Assembly: GCA_046346665.1 (NCBI GenBank) | Contig: JAXMHQ010000014.1 | Span: 1 to 64,000, forward strand | Direction of reading: 5' to 3' | Origin: JAXMHQ01 sp046346665 | GTDB lineage: Bacteria > Verrucomicrobiota > Verrucomicrobiia > Limisphaerales > JAXMHQ01 | DNA length: 64,000 bases | Shown: positions 43,419 to 51,422 of the stretch, in pieces | Position numbering within the stretch: the stretch's first letter is position 1 | Layout of the letters: every line of letters begins with the position of its first letter | Program-made: the position numbers and the translations under genes | Notes under the pieces: model-generated | Told to the model about the DNA's origin: nothing | Database searches by the model: none | What the model saw: the letters and a program-made list of their open reading frames with translations, nothing else

Positions 43419-44426
43419 TCAGCCCTGCTTCAACCATCGCGCCACGTCGACCGCGGCGTAGGTGATCAAAATGTCGGCACCCGCCCGTCGCATCGCCAGC
43501 AGGCTCTCCAGCGTCACACCCCGCTCGTCCACCCAGCCGTTCGCCGCCGCCGCTTTCATCATCGAATATTCCGCGCTCACCGAATACGCCGCGGTGGGAT
43601 AACCAAACTCGGATTTCACCCGGTAAAGAATGTCCAGGTACGCCAGCGCCGGTTTCACCATGACAATGTCCGCGCCTTCCTGGATGTCCAGCGCCACCTC
43701 GCGCATCGCCTCGGCCGCGTTCGCCGCATCCATCTGGTAACTGCGACGGTCGCCGAATTTGGGCGTGGATTCCGCCGCCTCCCGGAACGGGCCGTAATAG
43801 GCCGATGCAAACTTGGCCGCATACGACATGATCGGCGTGTCTTCGAAACCCTCCGCATCCAGCTTCTCCCGGATCGCCCGCACACGGCCGTCCATCATGT
43901 CGCTCGGCGCCACCATGTCCGCGCCCGCTTCCGCGTGGCTCGCCGCCGCGCGCGCCAGCAGCCCCAGCGTGGGATCATTCAGAATCCGGGCGCCGGATTT
44001 GCCCTGCTGCACGATCCCGCAATGGCCGTGCTCCATGTATTCGCACAAACAGACGTCGGTGATCACCAGCAGCGAAGGCAATTCGCGCTTGAGCAGCCGG
44101 ATCGTTTGCTGAACCGCGCCCTTCGCCGCGTACGCTTCCGAGGCTTTCGCGTCCTTGCGATCCGGGATGCCGAACAGCAGCACGGCCGGCACTCCCGCCT
44201 TGACCGCCGCCTCGGCGTCGCGCAGGAGTTCGTCCGGCGACAACTGGAACACGCCGGGCATGGCCTGGATCGGTCGACGCAGCTTGCGGCCGGACCGGAC
44301 AAACAACGGCCACACCAGGTGGGACGCGCTCAACTGGGTTTCGCTCACCAGGCGCCGCAGGGCGGCGGACTGTCGCAGCCGCCGCGGCCGATAAGCGGGA
44401 AATGAACCGGTGCTGATCGTGTTCAT
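43419..44426 (-). CDS. hemB: Delta-aminolevulinate dehydratase (porphobilinogen synthase)
   Basis: Joins two 5-aminolevulinate molecules into porphobilinogen in tetrapyrrole synthesis; cytoplasmic, 335 aa (typical). Zinc cysteines in DVCLCEYMEHGHCG, active-site lysines in SYAAKFASAYYGPFREAA and MVKPALAYLDIL, and VAPSDMMDGRV. All expected catalytic residues are visible, so it is the Zn-dependent type. The region upstream holds the 44466-44586 inverted repeat. Confidence 0.97.
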   Translation of the reverse strand: MNTISTGSFPAYRPRRLRQSAALRRLVSETQLSASHLVWPLFVRSGRKLRRPIQAMPGVFQLSPDELLRDAEAAVKAGVPAVLLFGIPDRKDAKASEAYAAKGAVQQTIRLLKRELPSLLVITDVCLCEYMEHGHCGIVQQGKSGARILNDPTLGLLARAAASHAEAGADMVAPSDMMDGRVRAIREKLDAEGFEDTPIMSYAAKFASAYYGPFREAAESTPKFGDRRSYQMDAANAAEAMREVALDIQEGADIVMVKPALAYLDILYRVKSEFGYPTAAYSVSAEYSMMKAAAANGWVDERGVTLESLLAMRRAGADILITYAAVDVARWLKQG

Positions 44427-44465
44427 GGTCCCAGCATAGTTGAACCGCGAATCGGGGAAAAGATT

Positions 44466-44586
44466 TTAACCGCGAATGAACGCGAATCGACGCGAATAGG
44501 GGATGGTGAGAATCGTCTGGGGATTGTTTCTGGTTTGGTTGAAAGTCGAAAGCTATTCGCGTTCCTTTGCGTTCATTCGCGGTTAA
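44466..44586. repeat. Imperfect inverted repeat, CGCGAATGAACG type
   Basis: 34-nt arms (44466-44499 and 44553-44586) match at 30 positions. Both start with TTAACCGCGAATGAACGC and consist of CGCGAAT units. Lies between the divergent hemB and DUF4230 genes. Layout resembles the CACGGATG family. Confidence 0.75.
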
Positions 44587-44630
44587 ACCTTTGTCTTTAG
44601 ATTTGCGGGGGAGCGGTTTAAACTCGGCCC

Positions 44631-45233
44631 ATGACCAAGTTTCGGCGGATCCTGGTCCTGCTCGGGCTGACGTGCCTGTTTGTCATTGGCATTTATTGCG
44701 GCATCCAGGTCTCGCGCTGGTTCGGCCTCGGCCAGCGGGTCCGATACAACACCGTCGCCCTGCTCAAACAGGTCCAACCCCTCTCCGACCTGGTCACCGT
44801 CAAATACATCATCGAAAAAGCCGAGGTCTGGAATGATCCGCCCCAGAACCTGATCGGCCAGATGTTCGCGGGGGACAATCATATCCTCATCCTCGCCCAC
44901 GGCGTCGTGAAAGCCGGGGTCGACCTCTCGAAACTCAAGCCTGAAGATCTCGAAATCGACGGCAAAAATCTCCTGGTAAAACTGCCGCCGGCCCAGGTCA
45001 CCGACGCCTACCTCGACGACGGGCAGACCAAGGTGATCGAGCGCACCACGGGTTTCCTGCGGTCGTTCGACAAGGACCTGGAACAAAACATCCGGCAGAT
45101 GGCCGTGGAAGACATCCGGCTGGCGGCGCTCCGCGGAGGCATCCGGCAGGAGGCGGAAGAACGCGCCCGCGCCGTGCTGACGAATTTGTTCCGCGAACTC
45201 GGATTCGACCGCGTCCGGTTCAAGACCATCTGA
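44631..45233 (+). CDS. DUF4230-family membrane-anchored protein
   Basis: 200 aa. One N-terminal transmembrane helix (about 6-28, ILVLLGLTCLFVIGIYCG) and a DUF4230-like domain: LVTVKYIIEKAEVWND, DNHILILAHGVVKAGVDLSKL, LVKLPPAQVTDAYLDDGQ. The C-terminal part is helical (IRQMAVEDIRLAALRGGIRQ). It faces the periplasm by topology. The family has no firm function. Confidence 0.75.
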   Translation: MTKFRRILVLLGLTCLFVIGIYCGIQVSRWFGLGQRVRYNTVALLKQVQPLSDLVTVKYIIEKAEVWNDPPQNLIGQMFAGDNHILILAHGVVKAGVDLSKLKPEDLEIDGKNLLVKLPPAQVTDAYLDDGQTKVIERTTGFLRSFDKDLEQNIRQMAVEDIRLAALRGGIRQEAEERARAVLTNLFRELGFDRVRFKTI

Positions 45234-45290
45234 GAGACACCGCGCGGATGGATTCCAAAGGTGGGGCGAGACTCCGTCGAGCCCTCTCTG

Positions 45291-45317
45291 AGATTTCAAA
45301 TTTGAAATTTCAAATCT
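45291..45317. repeat. AT-rich palindromic repeat
   Basis: TTTCAAATTTGAAA is a perfect 14-nt palindrome, extended by a further TTTCAAA; strikingly AT-rich in a GC-rich context. Lies in front of the IS element. Confidence 0.6.
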
Positions 45318-45365
45318 ATAGCGGTTTAACATAAACCGTAGCCGCAGGTAGGGACGCCGCGCTGC

Positions 45366-46715
45366 TGTCGAGTTGTCAAGACATAGGTAACAGCGTACGC
45401 AGGACATGGGTAACACTAGAGGGGGTCGGTGAGGCAGTGGATGAATGCGGCAGTGTGGCCGTGTTCCAGGTCGATTTGACGAATGTACATATTGCGAAAG
45501 CGTACCAGCAGTTCTCCGCCGATTTGTTCGATAGCGACGTGGTGGTGGATCAGCGCTTCACACACGAAATATCGGCCACCCTCCCACCGGATCATGCCGT
45601 TGGCATCCACACGCAGCACCTCCAGCTCTTCGGGGTATTGCCAGGGCGCCACTTGAGCTTGGTAAACCCGCTCGCTCCGCCGATACCGTTGCGCCGGAGT
45701 TTGCATGCCCAATGACTCGTGGGGCCGAATGCAATTATACCGTTGCAAAAAACTGTCATAACGTCCCTGCCACTGCTCCCACTCTGTCGGCAGGCCTTGC
45801 TTGACCATGCTGCGGGCCAACGTTCCGTGGAAGCGCTCCACTTTGCCTTGAGTCTGCGGGTGACGCACTCGCCCGAAAATTAAATCGATATCGTGCTCAA
45901 TCAGGAACACGGACAAACGCGACAGGCCCCACCCGTTCTTATGGGCCCACCACGGGGTGCCGTGATCCATCAGCATCTGCCGCGGTTGGCCACAGCGCTC
46001 GAACACATCAATAAAACAGTCCCTCACTCGCTCCCAGCAGTGATCACGCATCGCGTAGAGCCCAATACCATACCGGCTGTGATCATCCAACACGCTCAAA
46101 GGTTCATCCCTCACGCCACTTCGTCCCATTGGTCCTTTGAAATCCACCTGAAACAACTCATTGGGTTGGCCTCGCTCAAAGCGATGGGGCGCGGGAGTAT
46201 GTTGATCGAGCAGATGCACCTGCCCATGCCGCAGCAGGACCCGGTGCACGGTGGCCGTCGACACCTTCCACCCCTCCTGCCATAGCAAATGCGCAATCTT
46301 CCGTGCTCCCCAACCGTCAGGATGCCGCAACTCCAATATCCGTTCTTCCAAAGGGCCTGCGGTTCGCCTGGGACTGCGCCGTGGCCGGCGCGATCGTTCC
46401 TGTAGCGCCGTTAAACTGCCTTCCTGCTGGTAACGCTTGCGCCACTTGTAACCGGTTTTACGAGAAATCCCAAACTGCTGGCATAGCTCGGACATCGCTC
46501 CTTTGGGAAGCTGTTGAACCTGCGTAATGAAAGCGATCTTCTGTTGCATCGGGTTGGTGTGCATCCAAGACATGGCTCAACTCTAACCCCTCTAACCCAC
46601 CTAAAACCAGGCGGCGCAGTGCGGCGAGCCTCCAGCTCGCTGCGCCGCCCGTCGCCTGCCCAAACCTGTTACCCATGTCCTGCGTACACTGTTACCGATG
46701 TGTTGATACTGTACA
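45366..46715 (-). mobile_element. IS481-family insertion sequence
   Basis: Complete element. Near-terminal inverted repeats 45386-45415 and 46667-46696 match at 29 of 30 bases (each with two GGTAACA words), and the outer ends begin TGT and end ACA, the usual IS481-type tips. It encodes one intact transposase. No clear target duplication is seen. Confidence 0.8.
45416..46573 (-). CDS. IS481-family transposase
   Basis: A 385-aa DDE transposase, intact. An N-terminal HTH (about 25-55, MSELCQQFGISRKTGYKWRKRY) is followed by a second DNA-binding part (GWGARKIAHLLW). The catalytic core has VDFKG (first Asp), MDHGTPWW (second Asp) and HPQTQGKVERFHGTL with the Glu. The stop codon is right at the inner edge of the left inverted repeat. 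No frameshift is seen, so the element could be active. Confidence 0.92.
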   Translation of the reverse strand: MSWMHTNPMQQKIAFITQVQQLPKGAMSELCQQFGISRKTGYKWRKRYQQEGSLTALQERSRRPRRSPRRTAGPLEERILELRHPDGWGARKIAHLLWQEGWKVSTATVHRVLLRHGQVHLLDQHTPAPHRFERGQPNELFQVDFKGPMGRSGVRDEPLSVLDDHSRYGIGLYAMRDHCWERVRDCFIDVFERCGQPRQMLMDHGTPWWAHKNGWGLSRLSVFLIEHDIDLIFGRVRHPQTQGKVERFHGTLARSMVKQGLPTEWEQWQGRYDSFLQRYNCIRPHESLGMQTPAQRYRRSERVYQAQVAPWQYPEELEVLRVDANGMIRWEGGRYFVCEALIHHHVAIEQIGGELLVRFRNMYIRQIDLEHGHTAAFIHCLTDPL

Positions 46716-46758
46716 GCAGCGCGGCGTCCCTACCGTCTGAATTCCATGATCGCGCGAT

Positions 46759-46790
46759 GGATCCGCAATCTGACGATTGCGGCTACGGGG
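46759..46790 (-). repeat. Hairpin repeat with CCGTAGCCGC head (copy 2)
   Basis: Copy 2 of the repeat at 4441-4472, inverted. The stem CCGCAATC / GATTGCGG has replaced CCGCGATC / GATCGCGG, a paired change that keeps it closed. Confidence 0.65.
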
Positions 46791-46820
46791 GAGGAGCGCC
46801 GCATCTGGCGGTTGCGGGGT

Positions 46821-47183
46821 TCAGATGCCGCGTTTATTGACGATGCGGTTTTTTCGGCCGAGGACGATGACGCGGGGTTTCCAGTTTTTTGCCTTGGTTT
46901 TCCCGGCGTTGGTGAAGCTCATGATGGTGAGTTGGTCGCCTTTTTTGCCGAGGTGCGCGGCGGCGCCGTTGAGGACGATCTGGCCGGAGCCGGCTTCGCC
47001 GCGGATGGCGTAGGTTTCGAACCGGTTCCCGTTGGCCATGTTGCTGCAGAGGATGCGTTCGTATTCGACCATGCCGACGCGGTCCATGAGGTCGGAGGCG
47101 ATGGTGAGGCTGCCTTCGTAGCGGACATTGCCGCCGGTGACGGTTGCCCGGTGGATCTTCGATTTCAGCAAACAAAACTGCAT
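46821..47183 (-). CDS. panD: Aspartate 1-decarboxylase
   Basis: Makes beta-alanine from aspartate for pantothenate and CoA synthesis. 120 aa from the ATG of MQFCLLKSKIHRATV; a longer frame upstream is not needed. The self-processing Gly-Ser pair is in NVRYEGSLTIASDLMD; after cleavage the Ser becomes the pyruvoyl group. Also RFETYAIRGEAGSGQIVLNGAAAH and YERI match the family. Stands alone between the IS and a kinase gene. Confidence 0.95.
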   Translation of the reverse strand: MQFCLLKSKIHRATVTGGNVRYEGSLTIASDLMDRVGMVEYERILCSNMANGNRFETYAIRGEAGSGQIVLNGAAAHLGKKGDQLTIMSFTNAGKTKAKNWKPRVIVLGRKNRIVNKRGI

Positions 47184-47270
47184 GATTGGCGCCGCCGGGT
47201 CCGATGCGGACGAGGAGGCGGGTGACAATATAGAGGCTGCGGAGCGTGATTCAACTACGGAATCGTGTCA

Positions 47271-47342
47271 GGTTGCTGGTTGCTGGTTGGGCGCGCGTTG
47301 GTCCGACAGGAACCTGCAACCAGGAACCCGCAACCTGCAACC
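47271..47342. repeat. Inverted repeat of GGTTGCTGGTT units
   Basis: Left 47271-47290 (GGTTGCTGGTTGCTGGTTGG) faces right 47311-47342 (AACCTGCAACCAGGAACCCG and continuation). Lies between the receiver-kinase stop and panD. Built from short tandem words like the other repeat families. Confidence 0.55.
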
Positions 47343-47348
47343 ACCGGC

Positions 47349-48635
47349 CTACTTCATCAATTTGGCGGCGGGGAGGTAGACGTCGAAGGTGGTGCCGGCG
47401 CCGAGTTTGGTTTGGACGTGGAACGCGCCTTTGGCTTCCTTGATGAGGCGCTGGACGATATTGAGTCCGAGTCCGGTGCCTTGTTTGGGGCCCTTGGTGG
47501 TGAAGTAGGGCTGGAAAATTTTGGGGAGGATTTCGGGCGGGATGCCGGGGCCGTTATCCTGGACGGAGACCTGGAAGAGCGGGGCGACGTTGGCGAAGCT
47601 TTCGACGTTGATGAACCGTGATTCGGGACCGTCTTTGAAGGTGGTGAGGTCGAGGGGTTCCTGGAGGATTTTGCCGCGGATTTTAACCGTGTGGGTTTGG
47701 GGCGAGCACTGGAAGGCGTTGACGGTGAGGTTGAGCAGGATCTGGATGAGATCCGTGCCGTTCATGCGGACGCCGATGTCCTCGGGGAGTTGTTCGATGG
47801 AGAACTCGTTATTCTGGAGGCTGGGGTGGACGCGGATGAGGTGGCTGAGGTCGTTGAAAAGCTGGTTGACGCCGATGCGTGGGGCTTCGTCGGTCTGGCG
47901 GCGGAGGAAGCTGAGGTAGCGGCGGGAGATTTCGATGCAATTGGTGACCTGGCGGGTGATGATTTTGAGGCGGTCCTTGAGGAACTCGAGGTCATCGGCT
48001 TCGAGTTTGGTGGCGTTGCCGAACCGGGCGTTCATGAGCTGGATGAAGCCGGAGATGACGGTGAGGGGGCCGTTGATGTCGTGGATGATGCTGGCGTAGA
48101 TTTCGCCGCGGGTATTGGCGATTTGCTCGCCGATCTTCTGGTTCTGGAGCTCGATCATGAGCTCCTTGAGTTGTTCGGCGTTGTTATGGATTTCGCTTTC
48201 CAGCGTGCGCCGCTGCATGGCATTGGCCACGGCCGTGCGCATGGTGGCGATGTCGAAGGGTTTGTTGATGTAATCGCAGGCGCGGAGGCGGAGGGCCTGG
48301 CGCATGGTGTCGGTGGTTTCGAAGGCGGTCATCATGACGACCTCGATGGCGGGGTCGACGTATTTGAGTCGTTCGAGGACCTCGATGCCGCTCATGCCGG
48401 ACATGCGGATATCGCAGACGGCGACGTCGATGCGGTTTTTCTGGACGAGTTCGACGGCCTGGGCGCCGTCGCTGGCCATGAGGATGTCGTAATCGTCCTT
48501 GAAGATGACGCGGATGGACTGGCGCGGACCGTCTTCATCGTCGACGACGAGCAGCGTGCCGCGGCGGCGCGGGGGTTCGGGGGCTGAAACCGCGGCGGGA
48601 GATTCGGGCATCGGGGGGGAGGAGGACATAGTCAA
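47349..48635 (-). CDS. Receiver domain-histidine kinase hybrid
   Basis: 428 aa, soluble. An N-terminal receiver (about 27-145) has LLVVDDEDGPR, Asp in VAVCDIRMSG, Thr in MMTAFE and Lys in INKPFD. A coiled linker follows (LESEIHNNAEQLKELMIELQ). HisKA has His about 185 in SIIHDINGPLTVISGF. HATPase has LIQILLNLTVNAF, VQDNGPGIPPEI and GTGLGLNIVQRL. Such kinases can feed a second receiver. Two ATGs 6 nt apart (48635, 48629) are possible starts. Single gene, upstream of panD. Confidence 0.9.
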   Translation of the reverse strand: MTMSSSPPMPESPAAVSAPEPPRRRGTLLVVDDEDGPRQSIRVIFKDDYDILMASDGAQAVELVQKNRIDVAVCDIRMSGMSGIEVLERLKYVDPAIEVVMMTAFETTDTMRQALRLRACDYINKPFDIATMRTAVANAMQRRTLESEIHNNAEQLKELMIELQNQKIGEQIANTRGEIYASIIHDINGPLTVISGFIQLMNARFGNATKLEADDLEFLKDRLKIITRQVTNCIEISRRYLSFLRRQTDEAPRIGVNQLFNDLSHLIRVHPSLQNNEFSIEQLPEDIGVRMNGTDLIQILLNLTVNAFQCSPQTHTVKIRGKILQEPLDLTTFKDGPESRFINVESFANVAPLFQVSVQDNGPGIPPEILPKIFQPYFTTKGPKQGTGLGLNIVQRLIKEAKGAFHVQTKLGAGTTFDVYLPAAKLMK

Positions 48636-48734
48636 TTCAATCGGGATGCAATCCCTGCGGTTGAGAGCACCTGCTTAGACACGAGGGTCATCCTACAAAA
48701 CCGCGGGGGGCGGACAAGGGAAATTCTGACGGGC

Positions 48735-49625
48735 TCAGGGAGTGACGACGCGGAGGGCGGCGGGCTGGACGGTGAAGGTGGCGGGGAGGCGTCCGATCCA
48801 TTCGCCGTCGATTTCGAGGGGAGCGGGAGGGTGGCTGTTGAGGGTGAAGGAGTCGCACTGGATTTCGCGGAGGGCGCCGGGCGGGAGGCGCCGGCGCAGC
48901 AGGAGTGAGGCGGCGCAGCGGAGGAGGGTGATCCATCCGGCGCGCGGGAAGAGGCAGAGATCGAGTTGGCCGTCGTGCGGGCTGGCATTGGGGAAGCAAT
49001 TGAACGAGCCGCCGTAGAGCCGTCCGTTGCCGACGAGGGCGAGTTGGCCGGTTTCGCGGCGGCTGCCGGACTGGGCGGTGATGTTGAACGGGGGCCGGAA
49101 CATGGCGTGGAAACCGGCGGCGACGTAGGCGCCGGGGCCGATGAGTTTCTTGAGGTTCCAGGAGACGAGTTCGATGGCGTGGGCGTCGAGCCCGGCGCCG
49201 GCGAGCTGGGCGAAGCAGCGTTTTTCGGGTCCGTGCGGGCCGGAGAATTCGACCCAGGGCAGGTCGACGCGGGTTTCGTGTCCGGCGAGGAGGGTTTGCC
49301 AGGCGCCGTCGAAGGATCGGGGGATTTTGAGTTCGCGGGCGAACACGTTGATGGTGCCGAGCGGGAGGAGTCCGAGCCGGGCGCGGTCGAGTCCGCCGGG
49401 TGCATCGGCGATTCCGTTGAGCACTTCGTTGACGGTGCCGTCGCCGCCTGCGGCGATGATGGTGGTGAAGCCTTCGAGGACGGCGTTTGTGGCGAGGCGC
49501 CGGGCGTCGCCTGGGGTGGCGGTTTGTCTCAGGGCGCATTCGGCGCCGACGAGACCGAGCTGATTCCGGAACTGGCGGGCCCGTTCGCCGCGGGCGGCCG
49601 GGTTGAAGATGACGCATCGCCGCAT
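48735..49625 (-). CDS. Diacylglycerol/lipid kinase family protein (YegS-like)
   Basis: 296 aa; start at the ATG of MRRCVIFNPAARG. Nucleotide-site motif TIIAAGGDGTVNEVLNGI is the DAG kinase/sphingosine kinase fingerprint, with LGLLPLGTINVFARELKIP next. The C-terminal half gives the second domain (GGSFNCFPNASPHDGQLDL, LEIDGEWIGRLP). Probably phosphorylates a lipid at the inner membrane. Confidence 0.92.
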   Translation of the reverse strand: MRRCVIFNPAARGERARQFRNQLGLVGAECALRQTATPGDARRLATNAVLEGFTTIIAAGGDGTVNEVLNGIADAPGGLDRARLGLLPLGTINVFARELKIPRSFDGAWQTLLAGHETRVDLPWVEFSGPHGPEKRCFAQLAGAGLDAHAIELVSWNLKKLIGPGAYVAAGFHAMFRPPFNITAQSGSRRETGQLALVGNGRLYGGSFNCFPNASPHDGQLDLCLFPRAGWITLLRCAASLLLRRRLPPGALREIQCDSFTLNSHPPAPLEIDGEWIGRLPATFTVQPAALRVVTP

Positions 49626-49671
49626 CGCGCATATTTGCGGCGGTGAGGCGCGGGGAGTCGAGGAGAATTCT

Positions 49672-50277
49672 TCAGGGCGACCCGGCGGGGGCGGGCATAT
49701 GGAGCGTGCGCGATCCGTGGCGGGCGGGGCCTGCGGGCCGGTTGGTTCCGGCGGATTGCTGAAATGCTTGGGTTTGGCGGGCGCCGGCGAAATCGGTGAG
49801 CGCGGGCAGTTCGAGGTAATCGGCGGCGGCGACCAGGTCTGATTTTTCGTCGGGATCGGCGGTTTGGGCGGCTTGTTCGCGGAGGCGGGGGGCGGCGGAT
49901 CGGTCGCCGAGCTGGACGAGGGCATCGACGGCGGCGGAGCGGATGAGGCGATTGGTGTTCTGGAGTTCCGAGAGCAGGGTATCGCGGGCGCCGGGCGGTT
50001 CGGTCATGGCGATGGACATTAATTCCGCGGCGCGTTCGTCGGCGGCCTGGGCGGGGTCGACCTCCCGGGCTGGGTTATCGGTGGTGAGGGCGATGGGAGC
50101 GTTGGTGTCGTTAGGGAGCGAGGCTGCTTCGTCGAGACTGGCGGGGGAAGTTTGCAGGGTCAGGGCGGGTGAAATCGCGCTGGTGGCGGCCGGCTGTGGG
50201 AGGCGGCTGTAGAGGAGGAGGATGGCGGCGAGCGCGGCGGCGGCGAGGAGGAAGAGGATGGCGGGGAGTGACTTCAC
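49672..50277 (-). CDS. Membrane-anchored HEAT-repeat-like protein
   Basis: 201 aa. An N-terminal transmembrane helix (about 5-24, PAILFLLAAAALAAILLLY) is followed by a Pro/Thr-rich linker. A HEAT-like pair of helices spans about 85-160 (RDTLLSELQNTNRLIRSAAV, DALVQLGDRSAAPRLREQAA). Probably a protein-contact module on the outer face. No enzyme motif. Confidence 0.65.
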   Translation of the reverse strand: MKSLPAILFLLAAAALAAILLLYSRLPQPAATSAISPALTLQTSPASLDEAASLPNDTNAPIALTTDNPAREVDPAQAADERAAELMSIAMTEPPGARDTLLSELQNTNRLIRSAAVDALVQLGDRSAAPRLREQAAQTADPDEKSDLVAAADYLELPALTDFAGARQTQAFQQSAGTNRPAGPARHGSRTLHMPAPAGSP

Positions 50278-50354
50278 GGGCTTAGTGCGGCCGGGTCCGG
50301 CGCGCTGCTGTGGCGTGCGGGACCCGGCGGCGGGAGAGGGGCCCTGCGGGCGGG

Positions 50355-50987
50355 TTACCAGGTGTCGGTCCAGCCGCCCTTGGCGGAGACGGTGCCGGTG
50401 AAGATGTAATAATCGCCGCTGTCGTCGCCGTCGCCCGAGGCGGTGTATTTCTGGGATTCGGAGATTTTGCGGATGTAGGTCGTCTTATTGGCGGCGGAGG
50501 CGTTGTAAGTTTCCTGGGTGACGCCGTTGAGGTTGAAGCTATGGCCGTTTTTGTCGTCGAAGGCGAGGGATTGGATCCAGTAACCCTGGTAGGAATCCTT
50601 GCCCGTGTTGCCGTCGTAGGTTTCGCTGTAGACGTCGTTCTCGCCGCTGGTGATGGTGAAGAAGGAGCTGACGTCGGCGACGATGTTGGTGCCTCGGCGG
50701 ACCTGGAAGACGTTGGAGTTGGTGTAGGAATTGGGGTCGAAGATGAGTACGAGGGATGCGCCGGTGAAGTCGCTGGCGGTGGCGTCACCGAGCAATCCGA
50801 GGATGATCTTGGTATCCACTTTGCCGGTGTAGGTTTTTGCCTTGAACACGTTGCCGCTCCAGTTGGTGGTGAAGCCGCGGGCGGTGAGTTGGAAACTGAG
50901 GGTGAGGGCGGTGTCCTGGGCGTGGGCGATGGAGGCGCCGAGGGCGAGCCAGGCGCCGGTGACGAGTCCGATGAAGTTTCGTTTCAT
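50355..50987 (-). CDS. Secreted hypothetical protein
   Basis: A 210-aa exported protein with signal MKRNFIGLVTGAWLALGASIAHA. The mature part is beta-rich and Ser/Thr/Asp-rich (LTLSFQLTARGFTTNW, DFTGASLVLIFDPNSYT, NDVYSETYDGNTGKDSYQG, DGDDSGDYYIFTGTVSAK). No known domain; ends in Trp. Confidence 0.65.
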   Translation of the reverse strand: MKRNFIGLVTGAWLALGASIAHAQDTALTLSFQLTARGFTTNWSGNVFKAKTYTGKVDTKIILGLLGDATASDFTGASLVLIFDPNSYTNSNVFQVRRGTNIVADVSSFFTITSGENDVYSETYDGNTGKDSYQGYWIQSLAFDDKNGHSFNLNGVTQETYNASAANKTTYIRKISESQKYTASGDGDDSGDYYIFTGTVSAKGGWTDTW

Positions 50988-51185
50988 GATCGATTCGGGT
51001 TGCGGGTTGACGATGGATCATCCGTCCCGGGAACGGCGGGTGGGATAATTCTAGAGGCATTGCATCGGACGATTGCGGGTACGTCAATGAGAATCGGTCT
51101 TGACTCGGAGTGCGGGCGGGTGGAATAACGGCTTGCCATGGGTGGGGACACCCGGCATAGTGCGGCGCGACCGAAAGGCAAATTT

Positions 51186-51416
51186 ATGGCTGATGCAGCG
51201 AATCGATATCCCGAAAACGTAGCTGGCAAGTATTACGTGGACAACCAGTGCATTGACTGCGACTTGTGCCGCGAGACTGCGCCGGACAATTTCAAGCGGA
51301 ACGAGGATGGCGGGTATTCTTACGTTTACAAGCAACCGGCGAGTCCGGACGAGGAAGCCCGGTGCAAGGAAGCCAAGGAAGGCTGTCCGGTCGAGGCGAT
51401 TGGCGACAACGGCTAG
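51186..51416 (+). CDS. Small ferredoxin
   Basis: 76-aa electron carrier; the ATG at 51186 has GAAAGG upstream. The motif CIDCDLC (C-x2-C-x2-C) plus GCPVEAI gives four cluster-binding Cys for one [4Fe-4S] or [3Fe-4S] cluster. Typical of single-cluster bacterial ferredoxins in these phyla. Ends 6 nt before the convergent kinase stop. Confidence 0.88.
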   Translation: MADAANRYPENVAGKYYVDNQCIDCDLCRETAPDNFKRNEDGGYSYVYKQPASPDEEARCKEAKEGCPVEAIGDNG

Positions 51417-51422
51417 GCGTGG

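Larger units (their letters stand above)
45348..46733. repeat. Palindromic arms surrounding the IS element
   Basis: The left arm 45348-45368 and right arm 46713-46733 are perfectly complementary over 21 bp (GTAGGGACGCCGCGC...). They share only TGT/ACA with the IS ends. The 18 outer bases on each side match the GGGACGCC family, so the IS split an intergenic palindrome at its centre. Confidence 0.7.

Noticed and set aside
45348..45365. The sequence next to the IS left end as a target-site duplication
   Set aside because: The flanking bases on the other side are its inverted complement, not a direct copy.
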